Source: Roseisolibacter agri (GTDB lineage: Bacteria; Gemmatimonadota; Gemmatimonadetes; Gemmatimonadales; Gemmatimonadaceae). Taken from it: 50,350 bases of DNA. The notes below the pieces were generated by a model that was not told the DNA's origin, made no database searches, and saw nothing but the letters and a program-made list of their open reading frames with translations. Every line of letters starts with the position of its first letter. Position 1 is the first letter of the stretch. Where the stretch lies: the NCBI RefSeq assembly GCF_030159095.1, contig NZ_BRXS01000011.1:1-50350 (forward strand), written 5' to 3'. The translations under genes and the position numbers were made by a program. Positions 21,386 through 29,533 of the stretch are shown in pieces.

Positions 21386-22756
21386 TTGCCGTCCGTCCTG
21401 ATCGTCGACGACGAGGCGAACATCCGCCGCATGGTCGGCGCGCTGCTCGCCACCGAGGGCTACGACGTGCGCGACGCCGCCGACGGCAACGCCGGCGTGG
21501 CGAGCGCGCTGGCGCACGAGCCGGACGTCGCGCTGCTGGACCTGATGATGCCGGGCCTCGACGGGCTGGGCGCGCTGGAGCGGCTGCGCGAGGCGTATCC
21601 CGACCTGCCCGTGGTGATGATGAGCGGGCGCGCCGGGCTCGCCGACGCGGTGCGCGCGACGAAGCTCGGCGCGTTCACCTTCCTCGAGAAGCCGCTGACG
21701 CCCGAAGGCGTGCTGCTCGCGCTCGCGTCCGCGCTGGAGCTGCGCCAAGCGCGCCGCGCCGCGCGCGCGCTGCGCGAGGACCTGGGCCTCGGCGGCGAGA
21801 TGGTGGGTGCCAGCCCCGCGATGCTGAAGGTGCGCGAGCTGATCGCGCGCGTCGGCCCGAGCGACGCGCGCGTGCTGATCACGGGCGAGAGCGGCACTGG
21901 CAAGGAACTCGCGGCGGCGGCGATCCACGTCGCGAGCGCGCGGCGCGAGCGCCCGTTCATCCGCGTCAACTGCGCGGCGATCCCGCGCGACCTGGTGGAG
22001 AGCGAGATGTTCGGCCACGAGCGCGGCGCGTTCACCGGCGCGACCGAGCGTCGCATCGGCCGCTTCGAGCTCGCGCACACGGGCACGCTCTTCATGGACG
22101 AGGTGGGGGACCTCGGCGCCGAGGCGCAGGCCAAGCTGCTGCGCGCCATCGAGGCGAAGGAGATCGAGCGCGTGGGCGGCGGGAAGCCGATCCGCGTGGA
22201 CGTGCGCATCGTCGCGGCGACCAACAAGGACCTCGCGCGCGCGGTGACCGACGGCGCGTTCCGCGAGGACCTGCTCTTCCGCCTGAACGTCATCCCGATC
22301 CACCTGCCGCCGCTGCGCGAGCGCCCCGACGACGTGCCGCTACTGGTGCGGCACTTCTCCGCGCTCTACCGCGCGCGCACGGGACGTCCCGCGCCCGCCT
22401 GGACCGACGAGGCGCTCGCGCTGCTGGTGCGGCATCGCTGGCCCGGCAACGTGCGCGAGCTGGCGAACATCGTCGAGCGGCTCGCGATCCTGCACGCCGG
22501 CGAGCCGGTGACGGAGTCGCACGTGCGGCAGGTGCTCGCCGTGGACCGCGGGACGCCGAGCGACGGCGTGCCGGTGACGCTGCCCGATCCATCGGACCTG
22601 GGCGCGTCGCTGAACGACGCGCTGGACGGCTACGAGCGCACCCTGATCGTGCGCGCGCTGGCGGTGGCGCAGGGCAACGTCGCCGAGGCCGCGCGCCGCC
22701 TGCAGACGGACCGGCCGAACCTGTATCGCCGGATGAAGCGGCTGGGGATCCAGTGA
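21386..22756 (+). CDS. NtrC-family sigma54-dependent response regulator
   Basis: 456 aa from a TTG at 21386. Receiver domain with phospho-acceptor Asp52 (ALLDLMMPG) and the K of FLEKPLTP. AAA+ domain with Walker A GESGTGKE (about 167-174), an intact GAFTGA sigma54-contact loop (214-219), Walker B LFMDEVG and the FREDLLFRLNV sensor region. A C-terminal Fis-type helix-turn-helix follows (VAEAARRLQTDRPNLYRRMKRLG). It should activate sigma54 promoters when phosphorylated, most likely by the NtrY-like kinase at the start of the same operon. I did not find a clear TGGCAC-N5-TTGC site in the window's intergenic regions, so targets are presumably elsewhere. Confidence 0.93.
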   Translation: MPSVLIVDDEANIRRMVGALLATEGYDVRDAADGNAGVASALAHEPDVALLDLMMPGLDGLGALERLREAYPDLPVVMMSGRAGLADAVRATKLGAFTFLEKPLTPEGVLLALASALELRQARRAARALREDLGLGGEMVGASPAMLKVRELIARVGPSDARVLITGESGTGKELAAAAIHVASARRERPFIRVNCAAIPRDLVESEMFGHERGAFTGATERRIGRFELAHTGTLFMDEVGDLGAEAQAKLLRAIEAKEIERVGGGKPIRVDVRIVAATNKDLARAVTDGAFREDLLFRLNVIPIHLPPLRERPDDVPLLVRHFSALYRARTGRPAPAWTDEALALLVRHRWPGNVRELANIVERLAILHAGEPVTESHVRQVLAVDRGTPSDGVPVTLPDPSDLGASLNDALDGYERTLIVRALAVAQGNVAEAARRLQTDRPNLYRRMKRLGIQ

Positions 22757-22764
22757 GCGCGCCC

Positions 22765-22810
22765 GTGCACGCGCTCGTGCACGCGCTCGTGCACGCGCTC
22801 GTGCACGCGC
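22765..22810. repeat. Tandem 12-bp repeat (GTGCACGCGCTC), 3.8 copies
   Basis: Perfect 12-bp units at 22765-22776, 22777-22788 and 22789-22800, then 10 bp of a fourth. Each unit contains the palindrome CGTGCACG. It begins 8 nt after the response regulator stop. It could be a slippage-prone tract, a site for a dimeric binding protein, or part of a terminator. Confidence 0.85.
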
Positions 22811-23003
22811 CGGATGGCGGCGGCCGCCGTCGCGATCCGACACGGGCCGTCGTCCCACCCGGGTGACGCCGCCGCGCGGGAAGCTCGGCGGCAGACGTGC
22901 GAAGGCGTTATCGTTTCGGCACTTCCGCACGTCAGTCCGCCTCACCGTCCCGGGAACGCGACGTGCCCCGTCGCACGGGCGCACCATTCCCGCGGAGCTT
23001 CTC

Positions 23004-24824
23004 ATGCTCGCTCGACTCACGTTCCGCGTCGCAGCCGCCGCGCTGCTCGGCCTCGCGATGCCCGCCGCCGCCGGTGCGCAGCCCACGCGCCGCGACACCA
23101 GCAACGCGCCCACGCTGCCACGCGAGGTCGCGCGCGACGCGGCCGCGCGCTTCAACGCGCCCGCCACCACGCGCGTGTTCGGCGCGTACGACGTGCCAGC
23201 CGGCCGTACCGTCGCGGGCGACGTCGCGGTGCTCGACGGCCCGGTGACCGTCGGCGGACACATCACCGGGCGGCTGACGGTGATCAACGCGGACCTCACG
23301 CTGCGTCCCGGCGCGCGCGTCGATGGGGACGTGTTCGTCGTCGGCGGCGTGGTGGACGGCCGGCTCGACGCCGACCTGCGCGGCGACTACCAGAGCTTCC
23401 GCCAGCCGCTCCAGTACACGCGCACCGACGACCGCCTGACGCCCGTGCTCTCCGAGGACGAGCAGGGCACGTGGTGGCGCTGGCGCCGCACGACGGTCGG
23501 GCCGCGCCGCCGCACGACGACGGGGCTCACGCTCTCGTCGGGGCGCACGTACAACCGCGTCGAGGGGCTGCCGATCCACTTCGGGCCGTCGCTGGAGCAC
23601 GACTTCGGCAGCGGCGGCGTGCTGATCGAGGCGCTCGGCATCTTCCGCACGGCGGAGCAGTTCTCGTGGGACAGCGCGAACGTCGGCCATCTCGTGCGCG
23701 CCGAGCTGCGACTGGGGCAGGGGCTGGAGCTGCGCGCGGGCGGGCGGCTGTTCGACCAGGTGGCACCGGTGGAGGACTGGCAGCTCGGGCCCGCGGAGAC
23801 CGGGCTCGCCGCGTTCTTCCTGCGCCGTGACTTCCGCGACTACTTCGGGCGACACGGCGGCGCGGCGTACGTGTCCGCGTTCGCGGGGCCGGATGCGAGC
23901 GTGACGGTCTCGCTGTCGGACGAGCGCTGGGTGTCGCGCGGCGCGCGCGACGTGTTCACGCTGTTCCGCAACAACGCGACGTGGCGCCCGAACCCCGCCG
24001 CGGACGAGGGGCGCGTGCACGTGCTGACCACCGCGCTCCGGATCGACACGCGCAACGACGTCGACCGGCCGTGGGCCGGGTGGTACGTCGCGGCCGACTA
24101 CGAGCGCGGGCGCGGCGAGTTCACGTCGCTCGCGGCGACGTCGGCGTCGCTGCTGCCGCCCGCCCTCAACGTGCCGATCGGCGAGCTGGGACGCCGCGAC
24201 CTGACGCCGGGACGGCGCGAGTACGGCCGCGGCTTCGTGGACGTGCGGCGCTACAACCGCCTGACGCCCGACGCGCAGCTCAACTTCCGCGTCGCGCTGG
24301 GCGGCTGGCTGCACGGCGACCCGCTGCCGATGCAGCGACGGCTGTCGCTCACCGGGCCGGGCGCGCTGCCGGGCTTCGACTTCCGCCAGCCCGCGCTCAT
24401 CGGCTCCGCGCGCAGCGACGTGGGCCAGTGCTCGCTCGGCGCCGAGCCGCCGGGGTCGCCCGCCCAGTGCGAGCGCATGGCGCTGCTGCAGGCGGAGTAT
24501 CGCGGCGACATCCGCGTGAAGCTGTTCGGCGACGACGACGAGGGCCGCGTGCGGCGCCGCGCGTGGCGCACCGAGGCGAGCTGGGTCGTGTTCGCCGACG
24601 CGGGGCGCGGCTGGCTGGTGGGCCCGCGCGACGCGGGCGAGGTGGTGTATCCGCGCGGCCGCGTGCCCGCCGTCGGCAGCTTCCTCACGGACCTGGGCGC
24701 GGGGCTCGACTTCGGGCACAACCGCACGAACGACCTGGGGAGCTTCGGGATCTACGTCGCGAAGGCCGTGTCGCGGCCCAGCCCCGGCGCGAACGTGTTC
24801 GTGCGGATCCGCCGCCGCTTCTGA
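23004..24824 (+). CDS. Exported protein: bactofilin-like N-domain plus Omp85/surface-antigen-like barrel
   Basis: 606 aa. Signal peptide MLARLTFRVAAAALLGLAMPAAAGAQ; RBS GGAG 7 nt before the ATG. Residues ~55-115 carry short repeated beta turns (VAGDVAVLDGPVTVGGHITG, LTLRPGARVDGDVFVVGG) as in polymer-forming bactofilin-type domains. The rest is strand-rich with barrel signatures: LRIDTRNDVDRPWAGWYVAADYE, LPGFDFRQPALIG, WVVFADAGRGW, DLGAGLDFG, and a terminal RIRRRF. These resemble the C-terminal Bac_surface_Ag half of Omp85 proteins, but POTRA domains are absent. It is probably an outer-membrane protein; substrate or assembly role unknown. The DUF4390-like gene follows 20 bp later. Confidence 0.75.
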   Translation: MLARLTFRVAAAALLGLAMPAAAGAQPTRRDTSNAPTLPREVARDAAARFNAPATTRVFGAYDVPAGRTVAGDVAVLDGPVTVGGHITGRLTVINADLTLRPGARVDGDVFVVGGVVDGRLDADLRGDYQSFRQPLQYTRTDDRLTPVLSEDEQGTWWRWRRTTVGPRRRTTTGLTLSSGRTYNRVEGLPIHFGPSLEHDFGSGGVLIEALGIFRTAEQFSWDSANVGHLVRAELRLGQGLELRAGGRLFDQVAPVEDWQLGPAETGLAAFFLRRDFRDYFGRHGGAAYVSAFAGPDASVTVSLSDERWVSRGARDVFTLFRNNATWRPNPAADEGRVHVLTTALRIDTRNDVDRPWAGWYVAADYERGRGEFTSLAATSASLLPPALNVPIGELGRRDLTPGRREYGRGFVDVRRYNRLTPDAQLNFRVALGGWLHGDPLPMQRRLSLTGPGALPGFDFRQPALIGSARSDVGQCSLGAEPPGSPAQCERMALLQAEYRGDIRVKLFGDDDEGRVRRRAWRTEASWVVFADAGRGWLVGPRDAGEVVYPRGRVPAVGSFLTDLGAGLDFGHNRTNDLGSFGIYVAKAVSRPSPGANVFVRIRRRF

Positions 24825-24844
24825 CCGCGACGACGCCGCACGCC

Positions 24845-25507
24845 GTGACGCGCCGCGCTCCGCGCTCCCGCCCCGCCGCCCTGCTGGCCGTCGCGCTGCT
24901 CGCCATGCTGCTGGCGACGGCCGACGCGCAGGCGCAGCGCGGCGTGGAGATCCGGCTGCCCACGCGCGCCGCGCTGGCGAGCGAGGGCCCGCTGGTCCGC
25001 GTGGTGGGCGTGCTGGACGAGCGCGACCTGCGCGACCTGCTGGACCACGGCTTCCCGATCCGCCTGCACTATCGCGCCGAGCTGTGGACGGTCGCGGGAT
25101 GGTTCAACGACCTGCGCGGCTCGTGGGAGTGGGACGTCGTGATCCGGCAGAACGCGATGGCGCGCAGCTACGAGGTCGCGCGCCTCGTGGGCGACGAGGT
25201 GACGCCGCTGGGCGAGTTCTCGCAGCTCGCGGCCGCGGTGCAGGCGGCGGAGCGTCCGTACCGCGTGCCGCTGCTGCCGCCGCGCGGCCGGCGCTCGTAC
25301 TGGAACATGGTCGTCGACGTCGAGACGCTCTCGATGAGCGACCTGGACGAGGTGGAGCGCTGGCTGCGCGGCGAGCTGCGGCCGGCGGTGCGCGGGCGGC
25401 GCAATCCGGGCACCGCGGTGGGCCGCGGGCTCAAGACGCTCGCCACGCGCCTGCTGGGCGGCGAGACGCGGCACTACGAGGTCCGCTCCGAGACCTTCCG
25501 GCCGTAG
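24845..25507 (+). CDS. DUF4390-like exported protein
   Basis: 220 aa from a GTG at 24845, 20 bp after the barrel gene, so likely co-transcribed. A basic start ([10 protein letters not shown]) and hydrophobic ALLAVALLAMLLATADAQAQ make a signal peptide. The mature part, LDHGFPIRLHYRAELWTV, WEWDVVIRQNAMARSYEVARL and YWNMVVDVETLSMSDLDEVERWLRGEL, follows the pattern of DUF4390, small envelope proteins of unknown role. Pairing with an outer-membrane barrel suggests a shared envelope function. Terminates at the hairpin at 25516. Confidence 0.7.
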   Translation: MTRRAPRSRPAALLAVALLAMLLATADAQAQRGVEIRLPTRAALASEGPLVRVVGVLDERDLRDLLDHGFPIRLHYRAELWTVAGWFNDLRGSWEWDVVIRQNAMARSYEVARLVGDEVTPLGEFSQLAAAVQAAERPYRVPLLPPRGRRSYWNMVVDVETLSMSDLDEVERWLRGELRPAVRGRRNPGTAVGRGLKTLATRLLGGETRHYEVRSETFRP

Positions 25508-25515
25508 ATGCAGCG

Positions 25516-25546
25516 ACGCCGCGTCGTCCCTAGGACGACGCGGCGT
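25516..25546. terminator. 14-bp GC-rich hairpin shared by two converging genes
   Basis: ACGCCGCGTCGTCC (25516-25529), loop CTA, then the exact complement (25533-25546). The CTA loop is the TAG stop codon of the minus-strand HNH gene, so that gene's last five codons are the right arm. It starts 9 nt after the stop of the plus-strand DUF4390-like gene. No T tract is present. Confidence 0.75.
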
Positions 25547-26204
25547 GGTGACCGTGCGAGGAGCCGTGCGAGGAGCCGTGCGCGCCGTGCGTGCCGTGAT
25601 GCCCGTGCGCGGCGTGGTGGCCGTGCGGCGTGTGATGGCCGCGGCGCTCCAGCACCTCGAGCTGATGCAGCATCTGCTCGCCGTAGAAGGTGCGGATGTA
25701 GCGCGCCTGCGCGGGCGTGAGGCGGCGCACCGCCCACGACAGGTGGACGAAGTGCGGCTCCACCGGCGCGGTCATCGGGTGCATCCCGATCTCGTTCGGG
25801 AAGTGGTTCGCCTTGCGCAGGTTGCAGCTGCTGCAGGCGGTGACCACGTTGGTCCACTCGTTGGTCCCGCCGCGCGACATCGGGATCAGGTGGTCGCGCG
25901 TCAGCGCCTCGCGCCCCTTCAGTTCCGCCTGCGTGCGCCCGCAGTACTGGCAGCGGTAGCGGTCGCGCGCGAAGAGGAAGGTGTTGGTCACCTGCCGGCG
26001 GAAGCGGCGCGGCACGTGGATGAAGCGCGTCAGGCGGATCACCGCCGGGCGCGGCATCGTCATGCGCGCGGAGTGGACGAATCGCGCACCGTCGCTCTCG
26101 ACGATCTCCGCCTTCCCGTCGATGACGAGGCGGAGCGCCCGCTTCACGGGCACCATCGTGAGGGGCTCGAAGCTCGCGTTCAGGGCCAGACAGCCGACGA
26201 TCAC
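25530..26204 (-). CDS. HNH endonuclease with histidine-rich tail
   Basis: 224 aa. A GTG start at 26204 follows a good RBS (GGAGG). The HNH motif is complete: CQYCGRT ... LTRDHLIPMSRGG ... NVVTACSSCNLRKANH, with two CxxC pairs for structural zinc and the catalytic His in RDHL. The N-terminal ~65 residues (LNASFEPLTMVPVKRALRLV) match the stand-alone HNH family common in bacterial chromosomes, whose role is not well defined. The tail after ~residue 188 is unusual, rich in His and Gly (HHTPHGHHAAHGHHGTHGAHG) and likely metal-binding. An extended -10 promoter lies ~96 nt upstream. It is not linked to a restriction or phage locus here. Confidence 0.88.
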   Translation of the reverse strand: MIVGCLALNASFEPLTMVPVKRALRLVIDGKAEIVESDGARFVHSARMTMPRPAVIRLTRFIHVPRRFRRQVTNTFLFARDRYRCQYCGRTQAELKGREALTRDHLIPMSRGGTNEWTNVVTACSSCNLRKANHFPNEIGMHPMTAPVEPHFVHLSWAVRRLTPAQARYIRTFYGEQMLHQLEVLERRGHHTPHGHHAAHGHHGTHGAHGSSHGSSHGHHAASS

Positions 26205-26299
26205 GCACACCTCCGTCGTGCGTCGAGAGCGGCGTACCAGGTCACCGGTCGTACATGGGCGGGCGGTGCCCCCGGAAGGGCGCCGCTGCCGCACCGAAC

Positions 26300-26308
26300 A
26301 GTATAGCA
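26300..26308 (-). promoter_or_regulatory. Extended -10 promoter for the HNH gene
   Basis: On the minus strand TGC-TATACT (TGn extended -10 plus hexamer at 26300-26305), with no good -35 at 17 nt. The start of transcription would be near 26293, leaving an ~88-nt leader before the GTG. Confidence 0.55.
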
Positions 26309-26372
26309 CCCGACGTTCCACAAAGTGCCAGCGGCGCCGACCCGCACGGGATCGACGCCGCTGTGTAGACCC

Positions 26373-27323
26373 TCAGCCGACCGCTTCCGCCACCGGGACG
26401 GGGGTCAGCCACCCGTAGGGGTCGGCCACCCGCCCGGTCACGATGCCCATGTAGCGGTCCTGGATCGCCTTCGTGATCGGGCCGGGCTTCCCCTCCCCGA
26501 CGTCGATGCGGTCCACCGAGCGGATGGGCGTCAGCTCCGCCGCGGTCCCCGTGAAGAACAGCTCGTCCGCGACGTAGAGCATCTCGCGCGGCAGCCGCTC
26601 CTCGCGCACCTCGTAGCCGAGGTCCCGCGCGATCCGGATGACCGAGTCGCGCGTGATCCCGTTGAGGATGGCCGAGTCGAGCCCGCTCGTGTAGATGATG
26701 CCGTCGCGGATGACGAACAGGTTCTCGCCGCTCCCCTCGGCCACGTAGCCGAAGCTGTCGAGCGTGATGCCCTCGACGTAGCCGTCGGTGCGCGCCTCCA
26801 TCTTGGCGAGCTGCGAGTTCAGGTAGTTGCCGCCCGCCTTGGCCATCGTCGGGAACGTCCCGGGCGCCGCGCGGCGCCAGCTGGAGACGCAGACGTCGAC
26901 GCCCTTCTCCAGCGCGTCGGCGCCCAGGTAGGTGCCCCACTTCCAGGCGACGATGAAGGTCTCGATCGGGACGCCGAACGGGAGCACGCCCATCTGCTCG
27001 CCCGCGCGCACGACGACCGGGCGCAGGTAGCAGTGCCGCAGCTCGTTGGCGGCGACCAGGTCGACCGTCGCCTGCACCAGCTGGTCGACCGTCCAGGGCA
27101 GCTCGATCCGGTAGATCTTGCAGGAGTCCACCAGGCGGCGCATGTGCTCGCGCAGGCGGAAGACGGCCGGCCCCGACGGCGTCTCGTAGCAGCGGATCCC
27201 CTCGAACACGCTGGAGCCGTAGTGCACGACGTGGCTCATGACGTGGAGGGTCGCCTGCTCCCAGGGGATCAGGTGGCCGTCGCGCCAGATCAGGGCGGTG
27301 CGGCCGGACGAGCGGTCCGACAT
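26373..27323 (-). CDS. ilvE: Branched-chain amino-acid aminotransferase
   Basis: 316 aa fold-type IV PLP aminotransferase, final step of Val/Leu/Ile synthesis. Motifs: HYGSSVFEGIRCYET near the N-terminus, LRPVVVRAG, AKAGGNYLNSQLAKMEA with the PLP lysine, VAEGSGENLFVIRDG and the substrate/cofactor loop FFTGTAAELTPIRSVD. Length matches IlvE (about 309 aa). The ATG at 27323 gives the family N-terminus (IWRDGHLIPW). It follows the amidohydrolase gene by 52 bp on the same strand, so it may be read with the PBP1A run. D-amino-acid aminotransferase is the main alternative but is shorter and lacks this N-terminus. Confidence 0.93.
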   Translation of the reverse strand: MSDRSSGRTALIWRDGHLIPWEQATLHVMSHVVHYGSSVFEGIRCYETPSGPAVFRLREHMRRLVDSCKIYRIELPWTVDQLVQATVDLVAANELRHCYLRPVVVRAGEQMGVLPFGVPIETFIVAWKWGTYLGADALEKGVDVCVSSWRRAAPGTFPTMAKAGGNYLNSQLAKMEARTDGYVEGITLDSFGYVAEGSGENLFVIRDGIIYTSGLDSAILNGITRDSVIRIARDLGYEVREERLPREMLYVADELFFTGTAAELTPIRSVDRIDVGEGKPGPITKAIQDRYMGIVTGRVADPYGWLTPVPVAEAVG

Positions 27324-27375
27324 GCGGCAGATGCCTCGGGTGGAAGTCGGACGAAAGATAGGTGCGCCGGGCCGA

Positions 27376-28752
27376 CTATGCAGAGCCCGGCCGCGGCGCC
27401 CGGGCGTCCAGGTCCCACGCCCGCAGCCGGTCCGCGGTCGCCCCGACGCGGGCCGCGATGGCCGCCGCGTCGGGATGGAGCAGCGCGCCGCCGCGCAGGA
27501 GCGTGCGCCCCGCGACGGTCACGTGGTCGGCGGGCAGTCCGGCGAGCGCGAACACGAGCGCCGCGGGCAGGTCGCCCGCCCCCACCGCCCGCGGGTGCGC
27601 GTCCAGCCGCCACGCCGCGAGGTCGGCGGCCTTCCCCACCTCCAGCGACCCGATCTCGTGGGCCAAACCCAGCGCCCGCGCCCCGCCGATGGTCGCCAGC
27701 CGCAGCGCCTCCTCGGCCGACAGCGCGTCGGCGCGGGCGAGCGTGGCGCGCTGCTGCAGCGCGGCGTGGCGCGCCTCGTCCAGCAGGTCGAGGCGGTTGT
27801 TGCTCGCCACGGAGTCCGTGCCCAGCCCCACGCGCACGCCGGCGTTTAGCAGCGCGCGCAGCGGCGCGACGCCGTGGCCGAGCTTCGCGTTCGATGCGGG
27901 ACAGTGCGCGACCGGGCAGTCGTAGTGCGCGACCAGCGCGACGTCGCTGTCGTCGAAGCGCACGCCGTGGATCAGCAGCGGGCGCGCGGTGGCCGCGATC
28001 CCCAGCTCGGCCAGCAGGTGCACGGGCGAGTGCGCGCGCCGCCGCACGGTGATGCCGCGCGCGCGCAGGAAGTCCGCGAAGGGCCCATGGCCCTCGCGCA
28101 GGAAGTCGATCTCCGCGGCGCTCTCGCTGACGTGCATCGCGATCGGCAGCGACTCGCCGAGCGCCCACGCGCAGGCGTCGAGCAGCAGGTCCTCGTGCAC
28201 GGAGTAGACGGCGTGCGGCGAGACGCCGACGTGCACGAGCGGCGTCGCACGCGCCCGCAGCGCGGCGACGCGCGCGCGCAGCCCGGCCATGGACGCCTCG
28301 CGCTGCGACGCGTCGGGGCCGAACACCTCCTGATAGACGATGCCGCGCGCGCCGCACTCGACCAGCGCCTCGAGCGGCGCGCCGCTGGCGGAGGTGTCGG
28401 CGAAGGTCGTGACGCCCGCGCTCAGTCCCTCCAGCACGCCCAGGCGCGACGCGTCCACCAGCGCCGCGTCGTCCAGCACCTCGGCGCGCGCGCGCGTGAG
28501 CGTGCGGATCCAGGCGAAGAAGTCCGCGTGCTCCAGCAGCCCGCGCATCGCGGTCAGCTCGAGGTGCGTGTGCGCGTTCACGAGCCCGGGCAGCAGCACC
28601 GCGTCGCCGAGGTCCTCCACGTCGTCGCACGCGGGCGCGCCGGCGCGCGGGCCGACGTAGGCGAGGCGCCCCGCGTCGTCGATCGCGACCGCGCCGTGTT
28701 CGATCGGCGCGCTGGTGACGGGAAGGAGCCAGCGCGCGGCGAGCAGCCTCAC
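27376..28752 (-). CDS. Amidohydrolase-superfamily deaminase (SAH/MTA or aminofutalosine type)
   Basis: 458 aa from a GTG at 28752, 4 nt after the PHP gene stop. Metal ligands of the superfamily are visible: NAHTHLELTA (HxH), MHVSESAAEI (His), LLIHGVRFDD (His) and GLGTDSVASNN (Asp). CPASNAKLGHG is typical of the adenosine-derivative deaminase branch (MTA/SAH deaminase, aminodeoxyfutalosine deaminase MqnX, 8-oxoguanine deaminase). Aminodeoxyfutalosine deaminase would make sense in a menaquinone user, but no other futalosine gene is present to support it. Superfamily call strong, substrate open. Confidence 0.85.
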   Translation of the reverse strand: MRLLAARWLLPVTSAPIEHGAVAIDDAGRLAYVGPRAGAPACDDVEDLGDAVLLPGLVNAHTHLELTAMRGLLEHADFFAWIRTLTRARAEVLDDAALVDASRLGVLEGLSAGVTTFADTSASGAPLEALVECGARGIVYQEVFGPDASQREASMAGLRARVAALRARATPLVHVGVSPHAVYSVHEDLLLDACAWALGESLPIAMHVSESAAEIDFLREGHGPFADFLRARGITVRRRAHSPVHLLAELGIAATARPLLIHGVRFDDSDVALVAHYDCPVAHCPASNAKLGHGVAPLRALLNAGVRVGLGTDSVASNNRLDLLDEARHAALQQRATLARADALSAEEALRLATIGGARALGLAHEIGSLEVGKAADLAAWRLDAHPRAVGAGDLPAALVFALAGLPADHVTVAGRTLLRGGALLHPDAAAIAARVGATADRLRAWDLDARAPRPGSA

Positions 28753-28756
28753 GCGC

Positions 28757-29533
28757 CTAGCTCCGCCGGCCGTGCACGAGCGGCTCGTACAGATCCTCGT
28801 CGCGCACGCCCAGCTCGCGCGCGGTCGCCAGCGGCCACGCGAGATCCGCGACCTGCTCGAACGTGTGGCCGTCGGAGCCGAGCGAGAGGCGCACGCCCGC
28901 GTCCACCGCGCGTCGCACGAAGCGGATGTGCGGGCGGTAGCGGTTGCTGACCTCGAACGCGATGCCGGCGGCGGCCAGCGCGCGCACCGCACGCTCCTCG
29001 CGCGCCTCGGTCCACAGCTCCTGCAGGGGGCGCGTGCGCAGCGCGAGCGGGAGGAGCGTCGGATGCGCGAGGATCTCGACGGGCATCTCGCGCGCGAAGC
29101 GCTCCAGGTTCTCGACGTGCGCGTCCATGTACGCGTCGGCGTCGAGGCCCTCGGGCCAGCCGCGCTGGAACATGTGCAGCCGGTTGCCCGACGGCAGCCA
29201 CACCGCGTGCAGCGAGCCGACCGTGTGCGTGAAGCGCGCCCACTGGTCGCGCGGCAGCGTGCGCCAGAGCGAGTCGTGCCAGCAGAACTCGCCCGAGATG
29301 CCCAGCTCCGGCACGTCGCGGCGCAGCTTCTCCAGCACGTCGAGGTAATTGGCGACGCCGGCGACCGTGCCCACCGCCGCGCCGACGTCGCACGACAGGT
29401 GGTCGGCGACGCTGGGGCGCGCGCCGCGCTCGCGCGCCACCTCGACGACGGCCTTCGGCGTCAGCACGCCGTCGGAGAAGGTCGTGTGCGCGTGGCAGTC
29501 GCGGGGCCGCCAGACGGGCGGCGTCGCGCTCAT
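28757..29533 (-). CDS. PHP-domain phosphoesterase-like protein
   Basis: 258 aa. The PHP metal cluster is visible: DCHAHTTFSDG (HxH motif), VADHLS, GEFCWHD, EILAHPTLLPL and LGSDGHTFEQV. This is the histidinol-phosphatase/PolX-PHP family of trinuclear-metal phosphoesterases. Its target is not identifiable; HisK-type histidinol phosphatase is possible, but no his genes are nearby. The ATG at 29533 overlaps the PBP1A stop (ATGA), and the amidohydrolase starts 4 nt after its stop, so the three are translationally linked. Confidence 0.83.
   Translation of the reverse strand: MSATPPVWRPRDCHAHTTFSDGVLTPKAVVEVARERGARPSVADHLSCDVGAAVGTVAGVANYLDVLEKLRRDVPELGISGEFCWHDSLWRTLPRDQWARFTHTVGSLHAVWLPSGNRLHMFQRGWPEGLDADAYMDAHVENLERFAREMPVEILAHPTLLPLALRTRPLQELWTEAREERAVRALAAAGIAFEVSNRYRPHIRFVRRAVDAGVRLSLGSDGHTFEQVADLAWPLATARELGVRDEDLYEPLVHGRRS

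Noticed and set aside
26306-26330. Sigma54 site upstream of the HNH gene (TGGCAC)
   Set aside because: The required GC of the -12 element at proper spacing is missing; the TGn-TATACT extended -10 explains the region better.
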